Below are positions 27,606 to 35,899 of a DNA stretch of 64,000 nucleotides, piece by piece. The first letter of the stretch is position 1, and each line of letters opens with the position of its first letter. Source of the DNA: Bin75 sp965223955 (GTDB lineage: Bacteria; Nitrospirota; Nitrospiria; Nitrospirales; UBA8639); assembly GCA_965223955.1 (NCBI GenBank), contig OZ245029.1:2356001-2420000 (forward strand). Direction: 5' to 3'. The notes beneath the pieces are model-generated. The model was not told the origin of the DNA. It did not search any database and saw only the letters and a list, made by a program, of their open reading frames with translations. The translations under genes were made by a program, and so were the position numbers.

Positions 27606-27719
27606 AATTCCACCCCCCTCACCCCAACCCCCCGATTAAAAATGTCGGGGGCTTCGCCTCATTTCGGACCAGGGGCGAGGGAGCCTACCTCTCTTTTACA
27701 AAGGAGGGGCAAGGGAAAG
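27606..27719. repeat. C/G-rich dispersed repeat at the pgi 3' end
   Basis: Contains CCCCCCTCACCCCAACCCCC, CCGA...TCGGGGG and TTTTACAAAGGAGGGG. These are pieces of the same low-complexity repeat families found at 6978-7045, 29730-30020 and 33679-33830. It runs a few bases into the end of pgi. Confidence 0.5.
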
Positions 27720-29468
27720 GGCCTCCTCGACCGCCTTCTGCATTCGCCTGAGCCCGTCTTCCACGTCGAAGCCGAGATGGATCCGAATCACCCGCCGGTT
27801 ACGAGTCGAAAGACTCTTCAGGTCCCCCAATGCCTGTGCGGCCGCCAACGTGCCAAAGGAATAGGGCTCGTCGGGGATGTCCAGATCTGTTTTCTGATCC
27901 GCCGTGACCTGGATAAACACCCCGGTATCGGGCCCACCCTTATGGAGTTGACCTGTTGAATGAAGGAAGCGGGGGCCATACCCCAACGTCGTCGAGACTC
28001 GCTTCGCGTCACGGATGATGGTGCGAATACGCTGGAAGGCGTCGTGAACCGTGGGCGTCCGTTCAAGATACGCATTGATCGCCACGTAATCACCGGTCCG
28101 TACACGGGAGAGGTGCGCGGCCACCGCGTGGGCCAACGAAGACGCGCCATCCAACGCGTGTCGATTCGCGTCATCGGCGAAGATACGAACGTCGCCATCC
28201 GTGATGACGGGTGATTCTTCCGGCAATCGTCCATTCTTTTTGAATTCTTCGAGATAGAACCTGGTAAACTCTTTACTTTCCTGGACGTTGGGTTGATCGA
28301 ACGCGTTGATTCCCAACAGGGACCCTGCCGTGGCGGTCGCCATTTCCCACCGGAAAAACTCCTGCCCGAGGTTCATCAAACTCGTGCAATCAATACGCAC
28401 GACCGGATGTCCGGCCGATTGCAAGGCATCGACGGTGGCATCCTGCTCCGGAACGGCCTCATCCGCGTAACGGATATACACAAACACACGATCGTTGCCG
28501 TAGACGTGCGGGACTCCCAACGGTTCATCATCAACCGGAATGAGGCCCGTTCCTTCTTTCCCCGTACTCTCGGCAATCAACTGTTCCAACCAGGCACCCA
28601 AATCGCTGACCGCGGGAGAGGTGATAAACGTCACCTTGTCATGACCGGCTTTGGCTAACGTGCCCAAGACCACACCCAACGTGATCCCGGGATTGTCCGC
28701 AACGGGTACGGTTGAATCGCAACTCTGACGCATACGTTCGGCCTGACGCAGGAGAGCCTCCACGTTCACGCCCATCGCGGCGGCCGGCACCATGCCAAAG
28801 TTGGATAAGGCCGAATAGCGTCCTCCGACGTCGGGCACACCGGGAAAAATCTCTCGAAACCGGAGTTCTCGAGCCAGGCGTTCCAGGAGAGAACCCGGGT
28901 CGGTAATCGCGATGAAATTCTCACCGGCGCGGTCCCCCTTGATCCGTCGCATCCGTTCAAAGAAATATTTTTGGAATACCAACGGTTCGGTGGTTGAACC
29001 GGACTTGCTCGCCACGATACACAGCGTGTGTTCGAGATCGACTCTTTCTTCAAAACTCCTCACTTGCGAGGGAACGGTACTATCCAACACGTGCAGTTCG
29101 GGATAGCCTTGGGTGACGCCAAAGGTCATCCGGTACACTTCCGGGCAGAGGCTGCTGCCGCCCATGCCCAACAGGAGGATATGGGTAAACCCGGCGTTTT
29201 TTACTTCATCGGCAAACGCCTGCAATCGCGAGACGTGACGGATCTGTTGTTCAGAAAGGGACAGCCAACCGAGGGCGTTTCGAATGATGGCCTGATGGGC
29301 GGGGTCCTCATGCCAGAGTGTGGGATCTTTCGCCCAAATCCTGCGGACAAAATCCTTGGCCTGCAAATCGTCGAGTGCGTTACGCACGGCCTCGTCGAAT
29401 GATCCCACCATGTAGGTTTGGTGGTTCATCCCCGTGTCCAGCGACCGTCTCTGACCGTCCTCACTCAT
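27696..29468 (-). CDS. pgi: Glucose-6-phosphate isomerase of the transaldolase-isomerase fusion type, stand-alone
   Basis: 590 residues. It interconverts glucose-6-phosphate and fructose-6-phosphate. SIS-fold motifs: LLGMGGSSLCPEVYRMTFG, VASKSGSTTEP, GQEFFRWEMATATAGSLLGI followed by NAFDQPNVQESKEF, and C-terminal RRVIRIHLGFD. The sequence resembles the isomerase half of bifunctional transaldolase/phosphoglucose isomerase proteins, including the linker-like start (LDDLQAKDFVRRIWAKDPTL), but no transaldolase domain precedes it. Convergent with zwf. Together with gnd, zwf and tkt it completes most of a pentose phosphate cluster. Confidence 0.9.
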   Translation of the reverse strand: MSEDGQRRSLDTGMNHQTYMVGSFDEAVRNALDDLQAKDFVRRIWAKDPTLWHEDPAHQAIIRNALGWLSLSEQQIRHVSRLQAFADEVKNAGFTHILLLGMGGSSLCPEVYRMTFGVTQGYPELHVLDSTVPSQVRSFEERVDLEHTLCIVASKSGSTTEPLVFQKYFFERMRRIKGDRAGENFIAITDPGSLLERLARELRFREIFPGVPDVGGRYSALSNFGMVPAAAMGVNVEALLRQAERMRQSCDSTVPVADNPGITLGVVLGTLAKAGHDKVTFITSPAVSDLGAWLEQLIAESTGKEGTGLIPVDDEPLGVPHVYGNDRVFVYIRYADEAVPEQDATVDALQSAGHPVVRIDCTSLMNLGQEFFRWEMATATAGSLLGINAFDQPNVQESKEFTRFYLEEFKKNGRLPEESPVITDGDVRIFADDANRHALDGASSLAHAVAAHLSRVRTGDYVAINAYLERTPTVHDAFQRIRTIIRDAKRVSTTLGYGPRFLHSTGQLHKGGPDTGVFIQVTADQKTDLDIPDEPYSFGTLAAAQALGDLKSLSTRNRRVIRIHLGFDVEDGLRRMQKAVEEALSLAPPL

Positions 29469-29563
29469 GCGTCTGATTCCACACTCAACCGAGGTTCTTC
29501 GTGTAAGAATAGCCCGAATCTGTCATTGGTATGACAATAGCTAATGTACCCTGAACTGTCATT

Positions 29564-29666
29564 CCCGACGTTTGTAATCGGGAATCCAGGGTCGTTCTCT
29601 TCACGGACGAAGAAAAAAGCAAAAACCCTGGATCCTCGATTTAGATCCCCGATTACAAACGTCGGG
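29564..29666. repeat. Large inverted repeat (19-base perfect arms)
   Basis: CCCGACGTTTGTAATCGGG (29564-29582) and its exact inverse (29648-29666), with inner arms ATCCAGGGT (29584-29592) and ACCCTGGAT (29625-29633). Two dispersed repeat units lie head to head. It could fold into a long hairpin in RNA or be two independent insertions. Confidence 0.75.
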
Positions 29667-29688
29667 GACAGGTGTCGAGGATTGTAAA

Positions 29689-29920
29689 TGTTCAGTCATT
29701 CGTTGACAGTTTCCACCGCTTCTTTCCGTGCCCCGGTTCCCCTCCTTTGTAAGGAGGGGTGAGGGGAGGTAGAATCCGTGACCAGGATGGCGAACCCCCG
29801 TGCTCCATGGACGGGTGGCTCTACCCCACCTACCCTCCCCTTACAAAGGGGAGGAAAACGACGGTCCTTCTTTCTTGGTTCCCTGGTCAGCCACTCATTC
29901 TGTCAACGAATGACTGAACA
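29689..29920. mobile_element. MITE-like element with perfect 21-base terminal inverted repeats
   Basis: 232 bases bounded by a 21-base repeat beginning TGTTCAGTCATTCGTTGA (29689-29709) and its exact inverse (29900-29920). The interior has no gene. It carries two internal hairpin units of the CCCCTCCTTTGTAAGGAGGG type (near 29739 and 29832) joined by a CTACCCCACCTACCC segment. A diverged relative lies at 32288-32546. Size, terminal repeats and lack of a gene fit a non-autonomous miniature transposable element. Confidence 0.6.
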
Positions 29921-30107
29921 CATACGAGGATGACAGAGAGTGGAGCGAGACACCCCCCTATCATGCCTTGGGGCACAGGCAACGGACTCTACCTCCCCTC
30001 CCCCTCCTTACAAAGGAGGGGAATCAGAGGATGAATCGAACGCGGGGTTTTTCACCTCTCCTGTACCGTTCCCATCATTTGTCATGGCATGCTCGTGACG
30101 GGTGCGA
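29921..30107. other. Repeat-derived intergenic DNA downstream of tkt
   Basis: Holds a fragment CTACCTCCCCTCCCCCTCCT followed by TACAAAGGAGGGG (about 29991-30020) of the same hairpin family, and no recognisable gene. A transcription terminator for tkt was not identified. Confidence 0.4.
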
Positions 30108-32204
30108 CTAACGTACTTCCGCGTTGACCGCCGTCGTCAACTGTTGTTTGGCAGCGGCGACGACCTGATCCACGGTAAATCCGAAATGGTCGAGAAGATC
30201 CTTAAGTGGTGCCGATGCCCCATAGGTGTCGATACCGATACTCGCGCCAGTCAATCCCACGTACTGACTCCAGCCGAACGTCGTCGCTTGCTCAACGGAA
30301 ACCCTGGCGGTCACTTCAGGAGGAAGGACACTGTCCCGATACTCCTGACTTTGCTGCTCAAAGAGTCTCCAGGCCGGCATGCTCACGACTCGCGCGTGGA
30401 TTCCCTGCCTTTTGAGTTCCTCATACGCGTCCACACAGAGGGACACTTCGCTCCCGGACGCCAACAGCAGTACTTCGGGTTTGCCGTCCTCGGCATCAGC
30501 CAGGACATACGCGCCTTTGGCCAAGCCACTGGCCGGCGCATACCGTGTCCGGTCCAACGTCGGAATGGCCTGCCGCGTCAGGACCAAGATCACAGGTTGA
30601 CGTTGGAGTTCCATAATGACCCGCCACGCTTCCACGACTTCATTGGCATCCCCTGGCCGGATTACCATGAGATCGGGAATGGCGCGCAACGACGCCACGT
30701 GCTCGATGGGTTGATGCGTCGGCCCATCTTCGCCAAGACTGATCGAATCATGCGTAAACACGTAAATCACGGGAACCTTCATCATGGCCGCAAGGCGGAT
30801 GGCCGGTCGCCCGTAATCGCTGAAGATCAAAAACCCGGCGCCATAGGGACGAACTTTCGAAAGCGCCATCCCGCTCAAAATCGAACCCATCGCGTGTTCC
30901 CGAACGCCGAAATGCAAATTGCGTCCCACTTCGGATCCGGCTTGAAAATCTCCGGCCCCCTCGAACGTCAGGAGCGTTTTGGTGGAAGGCGCCAAATCCG
31001 CAGAACCGCCAATCAACCAGGGGACTTCCCTGGCAATGGCATTGAGGACTTTTCCGGAAGATGCCCGGCTCGCCACGCCCTTGGGATCCGCAGGAAATTC
31101 CGGCAATTCCTTGTCCCAGCTTTCAGGGAGTTGGCGGCATTCCATTTTAGACAGTTGATCCGCCAGTTCAGGATATTTCTCCTTGTACGCGCGAAACATG
31201 GTCGTCCAGGCGTCTCGTTCGGCCTTCCCTCGCGTTCCTATGCCTGACCGAAAATGCGCCAACACTTCCTTGGGCACCAGAAATTTCGCCTCTTCGGGCC
31301 ATCCATAATTTTTCTTCGTCAGGCGAATTTCGTCTTCGCCCAACGGTTCGCCATGTGCCCCATGCGTATCCTGTTTATTGGGTGCGCCAAACGCGATGTG
31401 ACTGTCAACGATAATGAGACTCGGGCCTTCGGTTTGGTTCTTGAACGAATCGAATGCCTGCGTCAACGATTCCAAATCATTGGCGTCGTCGACGTGTGTG
31501 ACGTTCCATCCATAGGCTCGAAAACGGGCTGCCACGTCTTCGCTGAAGGCCAATGCGGTTTTGCCTTCAATGGTAATACGGTTGTTGTCGTACACCCAAC
31601 AGAGATTCGATAACTTGAGATGGCCCGCAAGCGAGGCGGCTTCGCTGGAAACGCCCTCCATCAAACACCCGTCTCCACAAAGAGAAAAAACATCGTAATC
31701 GATGACGTCGAAACCAGGGCGATTGAAATACCGGGCCATCCACCGCTGGGCAATGGCCATGCCGACACTATTGGCCAATCCCTGTCCCAGGGGGCCGGTG
31801 GTGCTTTCCACACCAGTCGTACAATGCTGTTCAGGATGCCCCGGGCATTTGCTGTCCAACTGCCGAAACCGTTTAATGTCGTCCAGGGTTACCGCAAGCT
31901 CATCGGTCGGTTCATGCCCATCTCCGATCTCCTTGATTTCGCACAGATGAAGAATGGCATACAGCAGCATGGAGGCATGGCCAACGGAAAGAACGAAGCG
32001 ATCACGATTGGGCCAACCGGGATCACCGGGATCAAAACGCAAAAACCGGTTCCACAGGCAATAGACCACCGGTGCCAGGGCCATGGGGGTGCCGGGATGA
32101 CCGGAGTTCGCGGCTTGTACCGCGTCCATCGCTAACGTACGAATGGTGTTGATACTGAGCTGCTCTACGGATTGCTGCCCTGACATAGTCATCATCCCTT
32201 TCAT
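30108..32204 (-). CDS. tkt: Transketolase
   Basis: 698 residues, start at 32204 with GGAAGG six bases upstream. A thiamine-diphosphate enzyme that transfers two-carbon units between ketose and aldose phosphates. Motifs: SGHPGTPMALAPVVYCLW, the ThDP-binding GDGCLMEGVSSEAASLAG with NNRITIEG, the active-site His in AFGAPNKQDTHGAHGEPLG, and the pyrimidine domain SLGEDGPTHQPIEHVASLR. Full length for the family. It serves the non-oxidative pentose phosphate branch. Flanked on both sides by MITE-like elements. Confidence 0.97.
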   Translation of the reverse strand: MKGMMTMSGQQSVEQLSINTIRTLAMDAVQAANSGHPGTPMALAPVVYCLWNRFLRFDPGDPGWPNRDRFVLSVGHASMLLYAILHLCEIKEIGDGHEPTDELAVTLDDIKRFRQLDSKCPGHPEQHCTTGVESTTGPLGQGLANSVGMAIAQRWMARYFNRPGFDVIDYDVFSLCGDGCLMEGVSSEAASLAGHLKLSNLCWVYDNNRITIEGKTALAFSEDVAARFRAYGWNVTHVDDANDLESLTQAFDSFKNQTEGPSLIIVDSHIAFGAPNKQDTHGAHGEPLGEDEIRLTKKNYGWPEEAKFLVPKEVLAHFRSGIGTRGKAERDAWTTMFRAYKEKYPELADQLSKMECRQLPESWDKELPEFPADPKGVASRASSGKVLNAIAREVPWLIGGSADLAPSTKTLLTFEGAGDFQAGSEVGRNLHFGVREHAMGSILSGMALSKVRPYGAGFLIFSDYGRPAIRLAAMMKVPVIYVFTHDSISLGEDGPTHQPIEHVASLRAIPDLMVIRPGDANEVVEAWRVIMELQRQPVILVLTRQAIPTLDRTRYAPASGLAKGAYVLADAEDGKPEVLLLASGSEVSLCVDAYEELKRQGIHARVVSMPAWRLFEQQSQEYRDSVLPPEVTARVSVEQATTFGWSQYVGLTGASIGIDTYGASAPLKDLLDHFGFTVDQVVAAAKQQLTTAVNAEVR

Positions 32205-32287
32205 GCTATCCTTCCGTGGTGACGATTCACGGAAATCTACGTAACTTTTCCAGATTGTTCGGTTGTTCCGGCAAACGCTTAGTCACC

Positions 32288-32546
32288 CGTTCACTAATTC
32301 GTTGACAGAATGAACGGCTACGGAAGGGGAACCAGGAGAGCAGGGTCGTCTTATTCCTCCCCTTTGTCAGGGGAGGCCAGGTGGGGTAGAGTCGCATACC
32401 CAGAGGGTACCGGCACCGACCACCACCCGCGGCCTGCTCACTCCGGCGCGGCTCTACCTCCCCTCACCCCTCCTGATCCTTCGACTACGCTCAGGACAAG
32501 CAAAGGAGGGGAAGGAAAGGTCGAATTATCAACGAATTACTGAACA
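32288..32546. mobile_element. Second MITE-like element, diverged
   Basis: Ends CGTTCACTAATTCGTTGACA (32288-32307) and, inverted at 32526-32546, a sequence beginning TGTTCAGTAATTCGTTGA. The interior has CTCCCCTTTGTCAGGGGAGG and AGCAAAGGAGGGG units plus a CTTCGACTACGCTCAGGAC segment. It has the same architecture as 29689-29920 but with imperfect ends. It lies just upstream of tkt, so any promoter must lie in the 83 bases between them. Confidence 0.5.
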
Positions 32547-32647
32547 CATACAAACCGGAGAATACCTTTTTGAAGGGGGTCTTGCCAAATGAGGGCAGCG
32601 GATTCAAGGGGGTCTATCGAATAACCAACAGTTCCCCTCCTTTGTAA

Positions 32648-33671
32648 GTGTACTGTCCCGTGTGATTCCCTAGACTCTTCTGCTATCATGCGTGGCATCG
32701 ACTATGTCCACCAACGGAGGCCCCATGGACATTAAATTACATAAGTTAGCTCGCACCACCCCCGCCACCCGTCGCTACATCCAGACCGCCCCCAAAAGCG
32801 CCGCGACCTTGGCCCGCGAACTCGGCGTCGCTGTGACCACCATCTATAAATGGAAGCGCGCCGGCCGGGTCCACGATGGCTCCCATGTCCGGCACCAGCT
32901 CCATGCCAGTACCTCCCCCGAGCAGGAAGCCCTTATCGCCGAATTGCGCACCCAATTGCGGTTGTCCCTCGACGATGTCACGGAGGTCCTGAACCGCTGC
33001 AGTGCGACGCCCTTGAGTCGGAGCGCGATCCATCGCTGCTTGGTGCGGCTGGGCGTCGCACGGTTGCCCCCCGCCTCCCCCGACGCGCCGCCGGTGGGGC
33101 GGTTCGCGGCCACCCCCTGCGGCTACATTCATCTGGATCTGAAAGTGTTAAGCAAATGACAGAAGCAGCCCAGTTATGTGTTCGTGGCCATTGACCGCGC
33201 CACCCGCTATGTCTGGGTCAAGGTGCTGGCCCGGCGGACGGCCGCCACGGTGACGCAGGCCGTCGAAGAATTCCTGGCCGCGTTTCCGCACAAAGTGCAC
33301 ACCATCTTGACCGATAATGATGGCGCGTTTACCGATCGGTTTGCCGTGCACAAGCAAGGCAAACCGGCGGGCCAGCCGAGCGGCACGCATCGCCTGGCTC
33401 ACGTGTGCCGGGCGCATGGGATCACTCATCGCCTGATCCGGCCCTATCATCCGCAGACCAATGGCATGGTGGAACGCTTTAACCGGCGGCTGAGTGACGC
33501 GTTACAGAGCCAGCCCCCGCTCCGGGCCCATTGCAGCAATCGGTTTCGGAGTCACGCCGAGCGGAACGCCTTTATCACCCGGGTGGTGGACAATTACAAT
33601 CGCACCCGGTTAAGGTGCCTCAACTATCAGGCCCCTTTGCACTTGTTACAGAATCTCACGGGACACAACAC
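32648..33671 (+). mobile_element. IS481-like insertion sequence with 7-base target duplication
   Basis: 1024 bases. The left end reads GTGTACTGTCCCGTGTGATT (from 32648); the right end, inverted, reads GTGTTGTGTCCCGTGAGATT (from 33671). The direct repeat TTTGTAA flanks both sides (32641-32647 and 33672-33678). Removing the IS restores CCCCTCC-TTTGTAA-GGAGGGG, a perfect hairpin whose loop is the target sequence. It carries one transposase gene with an internal stop. Confidence 0.88.
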
Positions 33672-33678
33672 TTTGTAA
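32725..33678 (+). pseudogene. IS481-family transposase interrupted by an in-frame TGA
   Basis: Start ATG at 32725 with GGAGG upstream. 317 codons; TGA at 33157-33159 splits it into 144 and about 172 residues in the same frame. The N-terminal helix-turn-helix (AATLARELGVAVTTIYKWKR) and first catalytic Asp (YIHLDLK) are before the stop. The second Asp (ILTDNDGAFTDRF) and Glu (NGMVERFNRRL) are after it, so neither piece alone is a complete DDE enzyme. The final stop codon TAA is supplied by the target duplication outside the IS. Confidence 0.85.
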
Positions 33679-33908
33679 GGAGGGGCGAAGGGGAGGTAGA
33701 GGCATTTGCCGGTTGAGAGGCACGGCTCATGTGGCTTGGAAGAAAGCGCTATAAGATGGCGCAGCTACAAATATCTGGATCTCTACCCCACCTACCCTCC
33801 CCTTACAAAGGGGAGGAATCCCTATCAATCTATCCCGAGTGCCAAGAGTGGCGGACCCATACGGTTCATTGCAAACCGGCTTCTCCCGGCCTTATGATAC
33901 GACCTGCC
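33679..33908. repeat. Right half of the repeat split by the IS481-like element
   Basis: GGAGGGGCGAAGGGGAGGTA, about 90 bases of unique sequence, then CTACCCCACCTACCCTCCCC with TTACAAAGGGGAGG (about 33783-33817). It matches the interior of the MITE-like elements. No gene seen before the ATG at 33909. Confidence 0.6.
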
Positions 33909-34103
33909 ATGAAAGTCATTGTGACCAATCCACGTCAGGAGCTTGAAATCCAGGGGCCTACCCGGGTCCATCAACTCCTGCAACGGCTCGACCTGACTCC
34001 GGAAGCCTACCTGGTCATCCGTGGGGACGAGTTGGTCACGGAGGATACGGTGCTTCAGGATTCAGACTCGATTGAAATCAGGTCGGTCATCTCCGGGGGG
34101 TAG
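33909..34103 (+). CDS. Ubiquitin-like sulfur carrier protein (MoaD/ThiS/TtuB type)
   Basis: 64 residues ending in VISGG. The C-terminal Gly-Gly is the hallmark of sulfur carriers that are adenylated and thiocarboxylated. The beta-grasp pattern MKVIVTNPRQELEI...LLQRLDLTPEAYLVIRGDEL fits ThiS/TtuB. Start at the ATG at 33909. The TtuA-like gene begins 7 bases after the stop, so it is most likely the sulfur donor for tRNA thiolation. A role in thiamine or molybdopterin synthesis is less likely without the matching genes. Confidence 0.82.
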   Translation: MKVIVTNPRQELEIQGPTRVHQLLQRLDLTPEAYLVIRGDELVTEDTVLQDSDSIEIRSVISGG

Positions 34104-34110
34104 TTGCTCC

Positions 34111-35043
34111 ATGCGTTGCCGAAAATGTGCTCATCCTGCCGTTATCAAAATGCCCAGGCACAATACCTCGTTGTGCAAAGACTGCTTTACCGAGTTTGTA
34201 CATACCCAAGTCCGTCGAGCCATCAAATCCCACCGGATGTTCGCTCCCGACGATCGCATTTTAGTGGCCGTCTCCGGGGGCAAAGACAGCCTCACCCTCT
34301 GGGGCATCCTGCTGAAACTCGGGTACCGGGCTGACGCCTTATACGTCGACTTGGGGATCGGTGATTACTCGCTCCGGTCCAAGCAAAAGGTCCAACGTTT
34401 CACCGACACCGTGGCTGCCGCCTATCAATCGAAACTCCACGTTCATACGGTGGAACAGGAGCAAGGCGCCGGCATTCGCGAATTGGCGACGCTGGTCCAT
34501 CGACCGACCTGCTCCACCTGCGGGACCATGAAGCGCTATCAGTTCAACCGCGTGGCGGTTGAGCAGGACTACGACGTGATGGCAACCGGTCATAACCTGG
34601 ATGATGAAGCAGCCAGGCTCCTGGGAAACGTCCTGCATTGGCAGACGGATTACCTGGACAAACAAACGCCGAGTTTGCCTGCCTCACTCGGAGGGTTTGC
34701 CAAGAAAGTCAAACCCCTGTATCGCCTGACGGAGCGTGAAATCGCAGCCTATGCGGTCATCCATCACATCGACTACATCGTGGAGGAATGCCCGATGGCC
34801 AAGGGCTCCAAGTTGCTGGCATACAAACACGCCTTGAATCGACTGGAGGCCGACTCGCCGGGAACCAAACATACCTTTTATCTGAACTTTTTGGATCGTC
34901 AAGCCAAACAGCAGGAAACAACCGGGAACATTGCCGAACAGGATCGACAACGCCTCCACCCCTGCACGACCTGCGGGCAACCGACGTCCGCGATCGTCTG
35001 CTCGTACTGCCAAATGATGGCCAAAGCCAAAGCCCACGTCTGA
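34111..35043 (+). CDS. tRNA 2-thiolation PP-loop ATPase, TtuA/NcsA-like
   Basis: 310 residues from the ATG at 34111. N-terminal zinc finger CRKC...CKDC; PP-loop AVSGGKDSLTLWG that adenylates the tRNA uridine; CSTCGTMKRY and ATGHNLDDEAARL motifs. The Cys in these supply iron-sulfur or catalytic thiols. A C-terminal zinc finger CTTC...CSYC completes the TtuA/Ctu1 domain layout. It would take sulfur from the carrier encoded just upstream and thiolate a tRNA uridine (position 54 in TtuA, 34 in NcsA). Which position applies cannot be told from sequence. Confidence 0.88.
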   Translation: MRCRKCAHPAVIKMPRHNTSLCKDCFTEFVHTQVRRAIKSHRMFAPDDRILVAVSGGKDSLTLWGILLKLGYRADALYVDLGIGDYSLRSKQKVQRFTDTVAAAYQSKLHVHTVEQEQGAGIRELATLVHRPTCSTCGTMKRYQFNRVAVEQDYDVMATGHNLDDEAARLLGNVLHWQTDYLDKQTPSLPASLGGFAKKVKPLYRLTEREIAAYAVIHHIDYIVEECPMAKGSKLLAYKHALNRLEADSPGTKHTFYLNFLDRQAKQQETTGNIAEQDRQRLHPCTTCGQPTSAIVCSYCQMMAKAKAHV

Positions 35044-35162
35044 TACCCGACCACCGGTATTCTTCTTTACTTCCGGCCCAAACCCCCAAAAATTGACCGG
35101 ATCATATCGACTATGCCACATTTATTTTTTTGAGGGCGTCCATAAAATAAATAGAGGATACT

Positions 35163-35402
35163 GTGAGAGAGACGACTATAACGATTAAGGGTATACCCTA
35201 CAAAATAACTGATGAGGACGTTAGACAGGCGGCCAGAAATTCTTCACCCAAAAAAATTAAAGATTACTATGTGGCAGTAGAGGGGAAACAATTTCCACCG
35301 AAGCAGTTGATCCGGCTTGTAACCAAAACAACGGATACTTTTAATTCTGCAAATGCTCGGAGCGCTTTGACCAAACTAGGCTTTGTGGTGAAGAGCATAT
35401 AA
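35163..35402 (+). CDS. Small protein, possibly McrA-type head domain
   Basis: 79 residues, GTG start at 35163 preceded by GAGGA. The pattern YYVAVEGKQFPPKQLIRLVT followed by FNSANARSALTKLGFVV resembles the small N-terminal head domain seen in ScoMcrA-like modification-dependent restriction proteins (GKxYPPK ... LxxLGF). Here it stands alone. Lower GC than its neighbours suggests transfer. The function assignment is weak. Confidence 0.55.
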   Translation: MRETTITIKGIPYKITDEDVRQAARNSSPKKIKDYYVAVEGKQFPPKQLIRLVTKTTDTFNSANARSALTKLGFVVKSI

Positions 35403-35560
35403 AAAGGACAATCGCAACCACATACTGAGCTGCAATATTTCTCGTTGTCCTGATACTTGATTGAAGCAAATCAAGACAATCTAGCAACTACCCATGCAAG
35501 TATTTATTTTCACATCCTCTATGTTCTTATTGTCAGACAACCGCCCAAGATCTGGTTCCT

Positions 35561-35899
35561 ATGAAAATTTTAGCAACAGCTCTCGTTATTGCGGTGCTTT
35601 TCGTCGTTTTCTGGGACGACCTAGTAATACTAACTAGAATTTGGCAGAGTCGTTCTGAACAACCTAGCTGGAAAAAACGTGCAGTGACCGTGTTGACCAA
35701 ATTTGTCCCCTCGACAGCACATAAAGCTGGGATCTTTGTTGCCATCCCTCTTACGATGTTTCTCGGCAGAGCAAAACTAAAATTAGAGACTGCAGAGGCC
35801 ATCGTATTCATATGCATATTGTTCTTGGCATATTGGATAATAGTAATAGTTCCTTTTCGTTTTCTAGATCGAAAAGATGATTTGAAAGAGGGTGAATAA
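35561..35899 (+). CDS. Small membrane protein of unknown function
   Basis: 112 residues with hydrophobic segments at about 3-25 (ALVIAVLFVVFWDDLVILT), 57-70 and 79-100 (AIVFICILFLAYWIIVIVPF), so two or three membrane helices, and a charged C-terminus (RFLDRKDDLKEGE). The stop TAA overlaps the ilvD ATG (TAATG), so translation is coupled, but no functional link is known. It is AT-richer than ilvD. Confidence 0.6.
   Translation: MKILATALVIAVLFVVFWDDLVILTRIWQSRSEQPSWKKRAVTVLTKFVPSTAHKAGIFVAIPLTMFLGRAKLKLETAEAIVFICILFLAYWIIVIVPFRFLDRKDDLKEGE

Noticed and set aside
29689..30020. Small RNA gene
   Set aside because: The hairpins are explained by dispersed repeats and MITE ends; no promoter and T-run terminator pair was seen.
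30102..31247. Plus-strand open frame of 381 codons
   Set aside because: Antisense to transketolase; composition (many His, Arg, Gly, Phe) is that of a reverse-frame shadow in GC-rich DNA.
33157..33159. TGA as selenocysteine or recoded Trp in the transposase
   Set aside because: All other genes use TGA normally as a stop (for example zwf, ilvD), and no selenocysteine insertion element is expected in an IS481 transposase.
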